A DNA stretch of 64,000 nt from assembly GCA_009801085.1 (NCBI GenBank), contig VNWV01000019.1:124001-188000 (forward strand), written 5' to 3'. Below the pieces are notes generated by a model. It did no database searches. It was not told the origin of the DNA and saw only the letters and a list, made by a program, of their open reading frames with translations. The translations under genes were made by a program, and so were the position numbers. Below, one piece after another: positions 46,082 to 57,634 of the stretch (positions are counted from its first letter, which is position 1; the number at the start of each line of letters is the position of its first letter). This stretch comes from Lasiodiplodia sp. COLG20 (lineage: Eukaryota > Ascomycota > Dothideomycetes > Botryosphaeriales > Botryosphaeriaceae).

Positions 46082-48005
46082 TCACACCTCCCTCTTCTTC
46101 AAATCCACCATCAGCGGCGGATTCGTCAACGTAAACGAGTCCTGACACCCCTCATCGAACTCCTTCGAGCTCTGTCCCTCCGCAAGAGTCAGTTCGAAAC
46201 CCATCACAACCGCCGAAATAACACCCCTCATCTCGATGTACGCCAGCTGCTTGCCAGGGCACGTGTACGCGCCTCTTGTGAACGGCATCCAGGGCACCGT
46301 CTCGCTCGTCAAATCCACCCCCTCAAACCTCTCCGGCCTAAACTCATCCGCATCCTCACCCCAGAACCGCTTATCCCGGTGCAGCGTCCACGGCGGAATC
46401 GACACCATCGTGCCGCCCGGCACAAACACACCATCCGGCAGCGTCAGGCCAGCGGCCGGCGTCTCGCGCACCAGGCCCTCAATTGCCGGCGGCTTCAGGC
46501 GCAGGGTCTCGTTGATGACGTGGTCGAGGTAGCGCACCGTGCCGAGAGACTTGAGGCTGCGGTCGGGCAGCGCCGCCAGCTGGGCGCGCAGCTTGGCCAG
46601 GCGCGCCGGGTCCTGGGTCAGGTAGAAGATGGCGTTGGTGATGGCGGAGGCGGCGGTGTCGCTGCCGGCGAGGATGAGGAGGATGGAGTCGTTTTCGAGC
46701 GAGCGCTGGGTGGGCCGCTTGTTGATGTCCGACGCGTCGTTTTGGGATTTGATGATCCAGCTGGAGATGTCGGTGGGGGTGTCGTTGATGGCGTCGAAGC
46801 TCTGGAGGTTGAGGTCAGAGAGAGTGCTTAAATGTATGGTGGTTTTTTTTTTTTAAGAGAGAGAGAGAAAGAGTGTTTTCTCACCTGTTGCTTCGTACGC
46901 ATGGTGGAGTGGCACCACTGGAAGAAGGTTGCCATCTCGCCGACCAGGCCGATTTGGCTGATCATCTTGAAAAGCCACGGGACGGGGCCGAAAATTCCGT
47001 ACATTTTCATTGTGGCGCGCAGAGCTTCGTGGGACGTGGTCTTGCCTGCAAACGTAACTGAACCTTTTCCGTCTCTGATCATGCCGAATTCCTGGCTGTA
47101 AGCAACCCGGCCCATGGCGTCAAATGCGAAGAAGCTGATCCAATCAGTCAAGTTAACCGAGCTTCCCGTTCGCGCTTCGAGAGCTCGAATGAGGTCGTTG
47201 ATCACCTCCTGGACGCGGGGCTCGTAGTCGGCGAGAGCTGAATGGATGTTAGATAAAGTTCCAGTATTGGGTTAACTTTTGCAGTTCTTCTCCCAACCCA
47301 AGGTCCGTTTTGACATAAAGTATGCAGTTTCTCGTTCCGACTGAATTGGGCAAGGTCTCCACGTAATCGTGATCTGATGGCAAGGTGAGGGAGCCACTTG
47401 CCTTTGCTGCTGAATCCTCTGTCGAGAATCCTTCTTCTCCAGGAGTGAATGGCAGGATCGGCAATAAGTAGCACCTGTCTATCTTCTTCGGCCTCAGGCG
47501 AGTGATGGTACCACGTTCCTCTTTTACATTGCGCCTTAGCTCCGTAGAGGAGAGGAATTGCCGAGGGGTTAAGGATGGAGATCTCCCGCGCTCCAATTCT
47601 GACGTAATCGCCATACTGCTTATGAAGGCTGTCTATCGAGCGGAAGAGGCGAACATCGGTGGTAATCGCTGCGTGCAGGCGGTAGAAGGAGGTGAGCACG
47701 CCCTGCCACGGACCACGGAATTTACGGAGAGGTGAAAAGAAGAAACGGTAGACGGTGGTGCTGCCGAAGAAGCCGAAGAGAAATGTGACCGCAAATGTAG
47801 AAACCAGACGAGTTGCTGCCAGGAAGTCGTAACTGCGGCTGAGCCAGAGGAATAACAGAGTCAACGTCAGATTCCACAGGCCGAGAAGGCGCCATCCATA
47901 GTCGTCCAGTTGGAGCTTAAGACTCGATATGTGGGTAGCTGCACCAAGCACCACCGAAGCCAGAGGTAGTGACAGCGCAAGAGGCGCTTCGGCCGGGGAA
48001 GACAT
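46082..48005 (-). CDS. Cytochrome P450 monooxygenase
   Basis: Three exons on the minus strand: 48005-47402, 47237-46885, 46801-46082; 558 residues. The N-terminus carries membrane segments (LLGLWNLTLTLLFLWLS, FAVTFLFGFFGSTTVYRFFF), placing it on the endoplasmic reticulum. Motifs in order: the C-helix WRRR, I-helix AGSDTAA, the ExxR motif ETLR, FRPERF, and heme loop PFTRGAYTCPGKQLA (Cys near 500). Family members insert oxygen into lipophilic substrates. The first intron (47401-47238, 164 nt) begins with GCAAGT rather than GT; only that donor joins GFSSK to ALADYEPRVQ in frame. The second intron holds a CT-repeat and an A12 run. It could tailor the product of the megasynthase at the right edge, but that is inference. 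Confidence 0.9.
46802..46884 (-). repeat. Simple-sequence tract inside P450 intron 2
   Basis: On the coding strand the intron has a (CT)n run followed by about twelve A residues. Such tracts are prone to length change; it lies between a good donor (CAG|GTGAGA) and acceptor (CTCCAG), so it should not affect the protein. Confidence 0.6.
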
Positions 48006-48845
48006 GTTGTCGAGGGATTGTCGAGTACGATGGAGATCTCAATTGACGCGTGGCCATGGGTATTTATGCGGTTCAGATCAGGCAAGTGCGAAGGATGCCG
48101 AACCTTCGCCTAGGTTAAGTGCGGGCATGGATACCACTCTGGAAAGGACTGCGACTTTGGTATGCTGACGCTAAGGCCGTACGAGTAATGTTTCCAGGGA
48201 CTAGGCAAGGATAAATAGTGTGGTTGAAAGATCACCCGCCGAAATTGGATGCATTTATGACTGTGCGCTCAATAAAATTGACGATGATATTCTCATCCAT
48301 TTATATAAGCCTATTGTCTTTGTACGATATCATATCCCACTTATTGAGCGTGTAGGGAGAGCGACTTGTCGTGGTGTTTTGACGGGGATATATTTTGGCC
48401 CCCATCCTGATAAGCACGGATCAGGTCAAGCAGCGACCAGCAAGCCTCGTTTTTGTCAGCACTAGCCGCCGAAAAGGGAAGCGCTCCGGCACAACAGATA
48501 GACCCTGGAAATATTACTGGATCTCCGTTTTCAATGTAGAGCACACCATGTTTGCGAGCCCCGCATTCAGATGTTGGTGGAAAATGACACCCAATGCCAA
48601 GATATTTGTCACAGTGTGTAAGCAAATTCTTCGAATGCATAATTCTGGACATTCAGACAACTACTTCAAGATTGCAGCTATCCATGTCTTGCTTAGTGGA
48701 TTGCCAATGCGATGGCGCGAAAAAAATTGTAGTTGGAAGAGATTAATATTGTAACGATATCACTTTATCTGCTGATGCATAAACTACAAAACTGCTCAAG
48801 TAAAATAGCAAAGACGCTGATAGGGCTCAGCAAATACTCTGTTGG
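48006..48845. other. Intergenic, P450 promoter
   Basis: Promoter and 5' UTR of the P450 on the left; 3' flank of the CorA-like gene on the right. No gene supported. Confidence 0.4.
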
Positions 48846-50464
48846 TTAAGATGTCTTCTCTCCTTTCTCGACATCAGACTCGCCATCTCGACGGCTCCAC
48901 GGGAGGGCCTTTTTCCAGCTTTTTGTAACGAGCTTCCCACGTCCCCACTCGCTCATCTTCTTCCAGGCCCATGGGAGATCTTCATAGAGTACCCAGGCAA
49001 GAAGTGCAAGGGTAACTGGTATTGATACAGCCCAGTAGACACCGAACAAACTCTCCCCAGCCGCAAATTTACCACCCATGGAAAAGATTGATGCCACAAA
49101 CGTACACGGAACAATGATGGTCGCAAGCTTTGTGAGCTGGCCGGCACTGCGTGCTTGTCTCCTGGCGGCGAACGACTCCTCCAGCGCGGTGCGTTGCGAA
49201 TACATCTCTATGTGGTCACCAATGGTTGCCTCCATTGATTGAAGCTTTTCGTCCAAGAACACCCACTCCTTTTTTTCTTGTCCAAGGGCCTCTCTCAGCT
49301 TTTCTGGCTGAAGCTGAAGGTATTCGGAATCTTTGCAACGAAACGACCAGAGGATACCGTTTACACAGCTTCTAAGGCGCTTCACATACTGCCTTGTTTC
49401 CATGAACTTCTGGTAGGCTTGGGCGGTCTTGTTATCCTTTGTGGCTAAGGATTCAAGCGCGTTAGTCCCCCTGTAGATCCGATGCTGCTTTTCGTCCTCA
49501 AAAAGGGTGTCGTGAAACTCCATTGCTTCCCACCAGATATACTCTTCCCACGATGCGCGAATAAAATTACGAGCGAATGCAGTTGCCGAGAATGGATCGT
49601 CCGTGTGTACGATTTTGGAGACTCTGTGTGCGTCTGCGATTGCATCGTAGAGTGATCTCTCGTATGGTTGAATTGGCCTGGCACTCTCCCGGCCAATCAT
49701 AACCTCTGTGCAAACGTGGCGTACAGGGTTGATATCGGTAAGAGTAACTCTGTTTTCAGAATTTTTCCCACCGGCCCCCTTCAGCTGCAATTGTGTTTTG
49801 TATGGATCCACCAGAAGAATGGCTGTGATTTATACTTGTCAGGATATATTATTGTATTCCAATTTGTGTTCCACTTACCGGTCCATGAGCCGTCGTCATA
49901 AGTCTTACCCCAGTAGGATACCAGACTGTTGAACGACACATATCCACTCTTGTTTTGGACAATGTTCACGTCGAAGCGGCTGAAGCTGCCCGGCTCCACG
50001 ACGTACAAGCCATATGGGCCCTGAAAATCCCTGGGGAGACAGCGTTTCTGGCGGACCGGAACCTTCCAATACGTCGAGCTGCTCTGCTTTGTGCAAACTC
50101 GATCCACAACACTGAGGTTGACAAATTCTTCGCAGTGGGCCAGGAAGAACTCTGGAGGAATTTCCAACTTGACCCCGAGCAGTTCAACAAATCTTGGATC
50201 CATGTCTTCAAGAATGATCAATCGCCGGTTCGGTATCTTAGCGCCTTCGTCTTTCGGTGCGTCTTCAAAATGTAGGAAGAGGTCGCGGGGATTCTCGAAG
50301 GAGTGCTCGTGGTAATGGGCGGTCCCTTGGAACTGAAATAGCTGAACCCTGAAATCTCCCCGGAACCCGCTCTCCATCCATGGATGTTTGGTCCCTTCTT
50401 TGAATGCTCCTCTTTTCACGATTGCCATGGCTCTTTCTTCGTACTCTTTTGTCTTCTGTGCCAT
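48846..50464 (-). CDS. CorA-like membrane protein (fungal Mg2+ transporter-like family)
   Basis: Exons 50464-49879 and 49822-48846 with a 56-nt GTAAGT..ACAG intron; 520 residues. The splice joins DDGSWT to AILLVDPYKTQ. The long cytosolic part includes helical segments (ASWEEYIWWEAMEFHDTLF; KLQSMEATIGDHIEMYSQRT), typical of the funnel of CorA proteins. Two closely spaced C-terminal membrane helices follow: KLATIIVPCTFVASIFSMGG, then VYWAVSIPVTLALLAWVLY. The signature GMN tripeptide of true CorA channels is replaced by SMGG, as in many fungal relatives, so ion selectivity cannot be assumed. The tail after the last helix is strongly charged. No clear functional link to its neighbours. Confidence 0.82.
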
Positions 50465-51843
50465 TTCAGAGTTGCCAGCCCAGTAACATCCATGATCTGC
50501 CGCATCGTTTAGTCTGTAGGTCTAGGGGAATGAATAATAGCCGAGGCAGTGAAGCGTACCGTGAGGATAGGTGCAAGGCATGATAGGCAAGTTGAGATAG
50601 CTACTAGTAAAAATCCAGCAGCTTTCGTAGGAGACTGTCTCTGTACAGGCTGACGTGCCAATGAAGTAATGGAGCAGTTGGAAACAATTTCAAGTGCACA
50701 ATAACTGTGGAATACTGAAGTTGAGATAGAACCGGACAATGTTATGTCTTAGAACCGCTGCCTATGGCTTATTTATGTAGACTTGAGATATTGCGGCGTC
50801 GGCCGTCCAAATACGATAATAAACAAGTAGGGTTTCTCGGCTCATAAGAGATCGACACAGCTGAGTCCGGGAGTGTGGGTCCAATCTGGTCTCGCAATTA
50901 ACCTATACCCATTCGATATGACCTACCATCCATTTCTGATATGCCAAGAGATCCCTTCTTTTCTTTTTTCAAGCCGTGCTAGTCGGGATCTGTGTAGCGC
51001 AGGCGAAATGGCGCAATATTGGGTGGGGTTTGGGCACGGTGACGCCGAAGCTGGGCGCGCGAACATACATGGGGCTTCGCGTACAATCACTATGAAAGTT
51101 CTCATTCGAGCAGCCCACCGTAGCAATGATCTGTACGATGCGGTGTTAGTCGCTTGAAACGTACCGCCACTTGTTTGGAAATTCAGCCATCAGCACCATG
51201 TATTCTCTTCTTAGCCGTCAACGCGGGAAAGATAAGCACTCGCGCTATCAACCGGTTGGCGGAGGTGCCAAAAAAAAAAAAAAAGAAACTCTTGGTTTGG
51301 CACTATGTAAAGATTGTGGGACAAGGTGAGGTGGCCGAAGTTGTTTTTTCTTCTCTGTGGGGCTGATGATAGTCGTGCGCGAAAATGAGTGGTCAGGATG
51401 CTCACACGCCCCACCTGCTTCGCCCCCAATATCCCCAGGACAGAGGCAATACCAGAAGTCCCACCAGTTCTCCATAACGTCTAGAATCAAGAAAGTTCCG
51501 CAATGATATTCGCAGATTATCCATCACATGATAGAGCACGAGTACTGAGATTGCTATGAGTGCAGCTAGAACCAATCTCGACTGAAACGGGTGGATACGT
51601 GGGGGCAGCGGATAACATTTATCATCGATGGAGCCATTCTGCCAGAACGCTAATGCAACGGCGTGCAAATTTCCGCTAATCCCCGATGGCCTTTGCAAAA
51701 TTCCAGCTCTTGGCTGATGGAGATATGCAATCTCACGAACCAAACACCGTAAATGCTAGCACCACGACAGATAACAACGATACTGCAAAGTGCGAGACCA
51801 AGTATTCATATTCTAAACCTGGAAAACTTTACAAGCTCCGCAA
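50465..51843. other. Intergenic gap with a poly-A tract
   Basis: About 1.4 kb with a run of about 15 A near 51270. A 114-codon minus frame (51402-51743) contains one hydrophobic stretch (LVLAALIAISVLVLYHV) but lacks a starting ATG. It might be a decayed or undetected 3' exon and is not called. Confidence 0.4.
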
Positions 51844-53415
51844 TTATATCCATTCGCCTTCATCCGCAAGCTGCTCATTTTCCTCATAAGCCTTAAGAAC
51901 CTCCGAAACTGTCCATGGCTTGTAACGGTACCCAGGAACGGCATTGGTATTCTCGAAAGGGGACCCCATGAGCAAGTGATTTACGCACTTGCCGTAATTT
52001 TCGTACACATACGACTCCGGGTCGTGCTTCACTATCCAGTCGCCAACGAATTTGCCGACTATCTGCGGATTTTTGGCGACAGCCTCCCAGTCAGTTTTGT
52101 GGAAGAGCTGACGATTCTTCAGCCCCGTTTTCAATGCGCACGATGCACGTTGAAATCTGCATGCGTCAGTCAAACGGGGACAGGAAGGAAGTAGGGGAGG
52201 GGCATGACTAAATACCTCAATTTGTTGTGAACACGCAGTGCCAAGGGCACGTTGCTCCTTCCGGCCAGCTGTAGACAAGATGCGAGAGAAAATGCATCCT
52301 CCATCGCCATAGTCCCACCAGCACCAGAAGTTGGCAAGAAGGAATGTGCAGCATCGCCAATTTGCACAACTCGACCGCAAGGCGATACCCAACTGTCTTG
52401 TGGGTCACGCCACATCAACTTCCAATCGGTGCAAGTCTGATTCGGCGTTGCTTTGATCATTTCCTGCACAAAGGGCGTCCACCCTTTTACATAATTCAGA
52501 GCCTTGTGCGTAGATGCCGTCTTGTTCCAGTTCTCTTCAGCTTCGCCATCGTCCTGTCATATATTCAGTGATATACTTTCAAGTGGTGCTGATAGCAGCT
52601 AAATACTTACCTTGCGTGTCATGACCCAGCATACTGTGTTTTCAGTCCTACCAACGACTACGTATGCGTCTGGGCCCATAAACATGGCCACGTAAGTGTC
52701 GTGACCGGCAAGCCATTCGGCAATGACTGGATTTTTGAGAGCTACGCCAACCGGGTACGTAGCACGATACACAGCAGAACCGCTACTGCTGGGCTTGTCC
52801 TTGTAGCCGGAGACAAGCAGACAAGCCTTGGAGCCCACACCGTCCGCCGCGACGACTACATCAGCTTCAAGTTTCCGGCCGTCACTGAGGAGTACGCCGC
52901 CAGCTTCATCCGTCTCGTAGTAATCGGCAACTGTGGCATTGAACTCGACAGCAATACCAAGCTCCTGGGTGTATTGGTAGAGGAGCTTGTGGAGCTCTGA
53001 ACGAGTGGTAACCAGGCTTGGATAGTCTGGGTTGGTAGGGGGGAACTGACCGATCGACGTGCCGTCGTACTTGCGCATGTCGAGAGGCGAAAATATGCTG
53101 AAATTCCGCAGTCGCTCCATGAAATTGGGCCACTGTTGAGGTGTTTTTAGAGCAGATTGCTGCAGGGCGATAACGTCGCCTAAATGATGGTTGGTCAGTG
53201 CAGGTTCATCATTTTAGCACTCCCTCTTGAACAATCTTCAATCTCTTACCATAATCATCAAAATTTGGTCGACGGTCAACAATTTGAACATCGTGCCCCT
53301 TTCGATAAGCTTCAATCGCAAACGAAAGGCCTGCGATGCCGCCACCGATCACCAGAGCCGATAGGCCACTGGAAGGGTACCGTTTGATGGACAGGGTTTC
53401 ATTGGTCAGTTCCAT
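51844..53415 (-). CDS. FAD-dependent monooxygenase (salicylate hydroxylase-like)
   Basis: Four exons on the minus strand: 53415-53250, 53179-52611, 52553-52216, 52156-51844; introns of 70, 57 and 59 nt; 461 residues. The N-terminal dinucleotide-binding motif is VIGGGIAGLSFAIEAYRKG, ending with VQIVDRRP. The middle DG motif is VVVAADGVGSKA, and the second FAD motif is VVQIGDAAHSFLPTSGAGG followed by MAMEDAFSLA. These are the three marks of group A aromatic hydroxylases that use NAD(P)H and oxygen. The substrate is unknown. Such enzymes are frequent tailoring steps in fungal secondary metabolism, and the P450 and megasynthase nearby make that plausible. Confidence 0.9.
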
Positions 53416-54236
53416 TTTTTCGATATGTTCTCGCTTTGAATCCCATAGAGTAACCGTAGCTGATGAACATGTTCAGTATTTATACGTAGTTTGCGTATTG
53501 TTCTGTGCTGTTCCGGAAGCAATAATTGATAGATGTCTATAACACTCGGAGTACCGGGCGCTGTTGGTCCGGTGCACATCCGTGCGACACGTACAGGTGT
53601 ATAGTGATTTATAATCTAATCGATTATATGCCCTTAAGTTAGCTGATCGGACGGAACACCCGGCTGAAGACTGCTCCGTTGTGTATGTCGCATCCGAGTT
53701 GAACCGAGGAATAGGAAACTCGGCTTACCTCGGCAGACAGGAACTCTACTTATTCAGGCCCCAGCTGCTCAAACAGATGAAACATCGACGCACAGATTCA
53801 AAAGAAGTCTAAGCTTTTTGGCAAGCTTACAAATTAAGAGATACAACTGGTACGCAATGATTATATCGAACTACGGATAGCCTTTCCGGATTCCGACTTC
53901 GGGTTAAGAGAAGGTCCATGAATGAAAAGACTTCCTGTTCCCGAAAGAAAGGTAAAAGAAATTAAATTAAATTCTTTTACTAAAAAAAATGAGAGAATGT
54001 CAAACCATGGTGTTTTGCTTAAGCTCCGCGTTCAATTGCCGATCTCGTATTCTTTTCTCAACACCAAGCCAGAATCCCTGCTTATCTTGCCGCTAAATCA
54101 TGATAAACTCACGATAGTTTGTGGCACGTGCACGAACAATTTGTGTATATGAACAGAAAGTTTCTACTGTTATTCTGCTCTTGAGAAGTATACAATTCAA
54201 TCACTTTGCACTGTTCAGCAGAGAAGCATTATCAAC
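53416..54236. other. Divergent intergenic region
   Basis: Shared upstream region of the FAD monooxygenase (-) and the SnoaL-like gene (+), about 820 bp, AT-rich around 53.9-54.2 kb. No motif stands out enough to call an operator. Confidence 0.4.
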
Positions 54237-54752
54237 ATGTTGATCTTGAGTTCTACTATACTCTACGCTCTTACGAGCTCCCTCCTTCTCACAGCCGGCG
54301 CCGCAACACCAGAACTGAAAGAAGTCTCGACTTCAAAATGCGATCTAAGCCCGCACTGCCCGCCTCGTATCGCAACTATTGAAGAGCAACGCGCCGCCTT
54401 CACCGACTTCATCAATTTGATCTACAAACCCGGCGGGAATGTCACCAAGGCTTACCTAACCTATGTGGCTGAGGACTATATCCAGCACAATCCCAGCATT
54501 CTCAGCGGGCGGCAGAACGCCATAGACGCCGTCTCAGCATTCGTTGGCGCTGGTGCGACTTTCGATATCATCAACACCGCCTTTGTGGATAATTTGGGCT
54601 ATGTATATTCGCGAGTGAACATTCCGGGGGCGGCGCAGCCTACTGCTGTGGTAGATATCCTCAGGATGAGTGGGAGCTGCATTGTGGAACACTGGGACAT
54701 AATGCAGGAGAGGCCGGCGAATGCCACGAACCCGATTGCTATGTGGTCTTAA
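54237..54752 (+). CDS. Secreted SnoaL/NTF2-like protein
   Basis: Single exon, 171 residues from ATG 54237. The first 23 residues (ending LLLTAGAA) look like a signal peptide. The mature part fits the SnoaL-like, NTF2-fold pattern: an N-terminal helix EEQRAAFTDFINLIY, the segment YVAEDYIQHNPSI with an 'Y.QHNP' motif, then strands ATFDIINTAFVDNLGYVYSRV and VVDILRMSGSCIVEHWDIMQ. Family members include polyketide cyclases and isomerases, but many fungal secreted copies have no known activity. NVT and NAT are possible glycosylation sites. Position between a flavin monooxygenase and a HET gene, near a megasynthase, is suggestive but does not prove a biosynthetic role. Confidence 0.82.
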   Translation: MLILSSTILYALTSSLLLTAGAATPELKEVSTSKCDLSPHCPPRIATIEEQRAAFTDFINLIYKPGGNVTKAYLTYVAEDYIQHNPSILSGRQNAIDAVSAFVGAGATFDIINTAFVDNLGYVYSRVNIPGAAQPTAVVDILRMSGSCIVEHWDIMQERPANATNPIAMWS

Positions 54753-55687
54753 GATGAGAAGTTTTAGGGCTTACGTGTTACGCGGGGCTTCTGGATGAGG
54801 GGCTTTCGTCTCACAAGTGCTTACGGGGGTAGAGCGAGCAACACTACCGGATTCGCTGTTGCTATTGGGACACCGCCAGGCAGAAAATGCCATAAATCAC
54901 ATGTCACCTCTGTCATCAATATGATCTATCGGTGCCTGATGTCTTCTTTGGGGAAAGGCGAGCGGAAGCTGAGGCCGAAGTTGTGTTTCAACATTTTATC
55001 TCGCCCTGAACTCAATGCTCGCGTGTGATTTAGAACAGACTGATACGCAGCACGCGAGGCTCCTATCTTTTGGTATCAGCACTTATGTTGGACAAAGGCG
55101 CGAGGCGGTGCAGCCGATATCAGGCATGTGCAGTAGTCATATTCTAGATACGCCTTGATTGGTTAACTTTCAGCCTCGTGCGTAAGATAGATAGGCTGAG
55201 GCGTAGGCCTCGACCTGTGTGCACAGAAACTTGAATATGCACGATGCTGACATACATGAGGCTGGCATGGGCGAGGCTGAGCACGGAGGAGGATGATTTG
55301 CACTTAAGCACGTCCTTTCCCACATGGTGGAACTCTTTGGGCTGAACAAGAATCGGACGATTTGAGGTACGTGCTTAAGCGTACCCCTGCGACACGCGTA
55401 TTACGCACGAACCGCGGGCACATCAGGTAACAAATAAGCATATCGGTCTCCCTGACAGTTCAAAAGTCCAGGCAAGCCTTAGTCATGCAAACCTACTTCC
55501 TGCCATATCTGACACGTGATTAGCTCGTGAAATCCTTCTGCAATTTGGTGTACAACTACCCCTAGCTACACTTATTGAGGAATCTAACGTGGTAACACAT
55601 ATTCGAAACTGTGCTCATCTGCACTACAGCCTTGTCGGTCGACTTCCTCCAGGGACCCGTCCACTTGGCCATCAGTCGTGATCGACT
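54753..55687. other. Intergenic gap
   Basis: About 0.9 kb between the SnoaL-like gene and the HET gene. No supported frame or repeat. Confidence 0.4.
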
Positions 55688-57634
55688 ATGGATTCCCACC
55701 CTGGAGATTGGTTTTACTCGGGGCAGCTTCGAAACGAGTACAAACCTGACATCAAGTATGAAGCACTTCAGGAGCGGCAAATTCGCCTGATTGAATTTAA
55801 GCTCTTCCTCGACAGCCCTAATCCTGTCCCCAGACTCTACTTTCGAAGTCGTTGTCGATATCTCGAGGATTTACCTCGCTACATCGCTCTCTCATACAGT
55901 TGGTCTACCCCCCAAACAAAGGTCGCTCCCCGAAAGTACAACGGGTACTGGATCGTTCAAGGCCACCCACTTTCTGCTGTATATGGGTTCATGCGCGAGC
56001 GCCGGGACGTAGGTGAGAATGAGTCGCTCTTCTTCTGGATTGATCAATTGAGTATTGATCAGAAAAACCCTCATGAAAAGCGTCGTCAAGTTCCATACAT
56101 GAAGGAGATCTACAAACGCGCTTGGAAAACTTTGATATTCATAGGGAATCCATCTAATCAGCTCTTTGAAAAAACATTCCGCGGCGCATTCAACCTTCTC
56201 AGAGACTTTCATCTCGCTACACAAGACCCCAAGACCGGGCCTGAGGAAGCCAAGATGTCTTTGGTCGAGTCTAAAACAATCTCGACAATGTCAGCACTGG
56301 CAGCAATCCTGACCGCTACTTGGTTCAGCCGGACATGGGTATTACAAGAGGCAGTGGTTTCACAGGATGCGGTCCTGGTTTGTGGTTTATCTCGGATTGG
56401 GTGGAAGGAATTCCTTCAGCAGGTTCGCTCTTTTGATCAAGCAGAACTCTTATTGGAGCTGCTGGAGAACGTCTGCGACAAAAAAGTGTATTATCTCCAG
56501 TTTGTGAAGAGGCTTCGGCTGTTCATCGTCCTCAACTTGGATCGAACCACTGGAACGCACTGGATAAACGAGTCAAAGCGTCTGATGCAAATCACCAAGC
56601 CATTGGAGGCTACCCTTAGACGGGACAAGCTGTTCGCCCTTTTAGGAATTTGCCGCGACGACCCTGGAGTATCAATCAATTATCGCCGACGGGAAGCAAA
56701 AATTTTCCATGAGCTTGCATACAGATTCCTGGAACAGCGAAGCCACTGGTGCAAGCGGAAATGCTCTTTGAGTTGTCCTTGGAACCAATTAAGCGTCCTA
56801 GCAGATGTCAATACCGACAACAACATCTCCACTCCATCCTGGGTCCCGGACTGGACAGAAAAAAGACGTTCCGAGGACATGTGGTACCGCTCCGAAGATG
56901 CAGGCTATTGTGCGGCAGGAACAAGCATCTGCCAGGTGTTCTTCTCCGTCTCGAAAGAGTCTCAGCTGAAGCTGGACATCCGCGCGAAAGTGTGTTCCAA
57001 AGTGGACATTATCAGCAGCGAGGGTCCACAGCTGCTCTTCACCAGAAACAGCACTCAACTCAATCCTCGTCTAACATGGGCCGATCATATGGCTGCAGCA
57101 CCCGACTTTGTCGAAAGAACATCGCATTTGACGAAATGGATCGACGAGGTTCAGAACATACTGAAGGGAGCTGGGCGCCCTACGAAGTCACTTGCAAGGA
57201 AACTATGCGCTTCGATCCCCTTGAATGACCCCGACTCTGCTCATGCACCCACTGATGATGTTTTCGAGTACTATTTCCACGAATATCAGGAGTATGTAAA
57301 TTCATGGGATGATGTGCAATATGCACGGTGGGACATTTCTCAAAGGCCTGCGAAGGACGGGAATAGGGCTATATCGTTCTACAGCGCTGCGCAGCCTTGT
57401 ATTGGACGAAGGTTCTTTCTTACGGAGTCGGGTCATATGGGACTGGGTCCGGCTAGGATGAAGACGGGCGACTTTGTCGCCATCTTATTTGGATCTCCAA
57501 TGCCGTTTCTACTTCGACCCGATGGTAAAAGGAATAAGTATCTGCTAGTTGGATACTGTTACGTTGACGGAATGATGAAAGGCGAGATGATGGAGCGGGA
57601 TGACTATCCTGCTGAATGGATTCGTTTGAATTGA
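55688..57634 (+). CDS. HET-domain (heterokaryon incompatibility) protein
   Basis: Single exon, 648 residues from ATG 55688. The HET domain spans about residues 60-230: RYIALSYSWS, then ESLFFWIDQLSIDQKNPHEKRRQVPYMKEIYKRAWKTLIFIG, and ATWFSRTWVLQEAVV with VLVCG. Later, RRDKLFALLGIC is also typical of full-length HET proteins, and the C-terminal third ends with a conserved-looking YLLVGYCYVDGMMKGEM. HET proteins act in recognition between fungal individuals and trigger cell death when incompatible alleles meet; whether this one does so is unknown. It lies 11 kb from the start of the NLR-like gene. No intron or break was seen. Confidence 0.9.
   Translation: MDSHPGDWFYSGQLRNEYKPDIKYEALQERQIRLIEFKLFLDSPNPVPRLYFRSRCRYLEDLPRYIALSYSWSTPQTKVAPRKYNGYWIVQGHPLSAVYGFMRERRDVGENESLFFWIDQLSIDQKNPHEKRRQVPYMKEIYKRAWKTLIFIGNPSNQLFEKTFRGAFNLLRDFHLATQDPKTGPEEAKMSLVESKTISTMSALAAILTATWFSRTWVLQEAVVSQDAVLVCGLSRIGWKEFLQQVRSFDQAELLLELLENVCDKKVYYLQFVKRLRLFIVLNLDRTTGTHWINESKRLMQITKPLEATLRRDKLFALLGICRDDPGVSINYRRREAKIFHELAYRFLEQRSHWCKRKCSLSCPWNQLSVLADVNTDNNISTPSWVPDWTEKRRSEDMWYRSEDAGYCAAGTSICQVFFSVSKESQLKLDIRAKVCSKVDIISSEGPQLLFTRNSTQLNPRLTWADHMAAAPDFVERTSHLTKWIDEVQNILKGAGRPTKSLARKLCASIPLNDPDSAHAPTDDVFEYYFHEYQEYVNSWDDVQYARWDISQRPAKDGNRAISFYSAAQPCIGRRFFLTESGHMGLGPARMKTGDFVAILFGSPMPFLLRPDGKRNKYLLVGYCYVDGMMKGEMMERDDYPAEWIRLN

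Noticed and set aside
51402..51743. Minus-strand frame with one hydrophobic helix downstream of the FAD monooxygenase
   Set aside because: No ATG at its start and no splice path that joins it convincingly to the monooxygenase, which already ends at a normal length.
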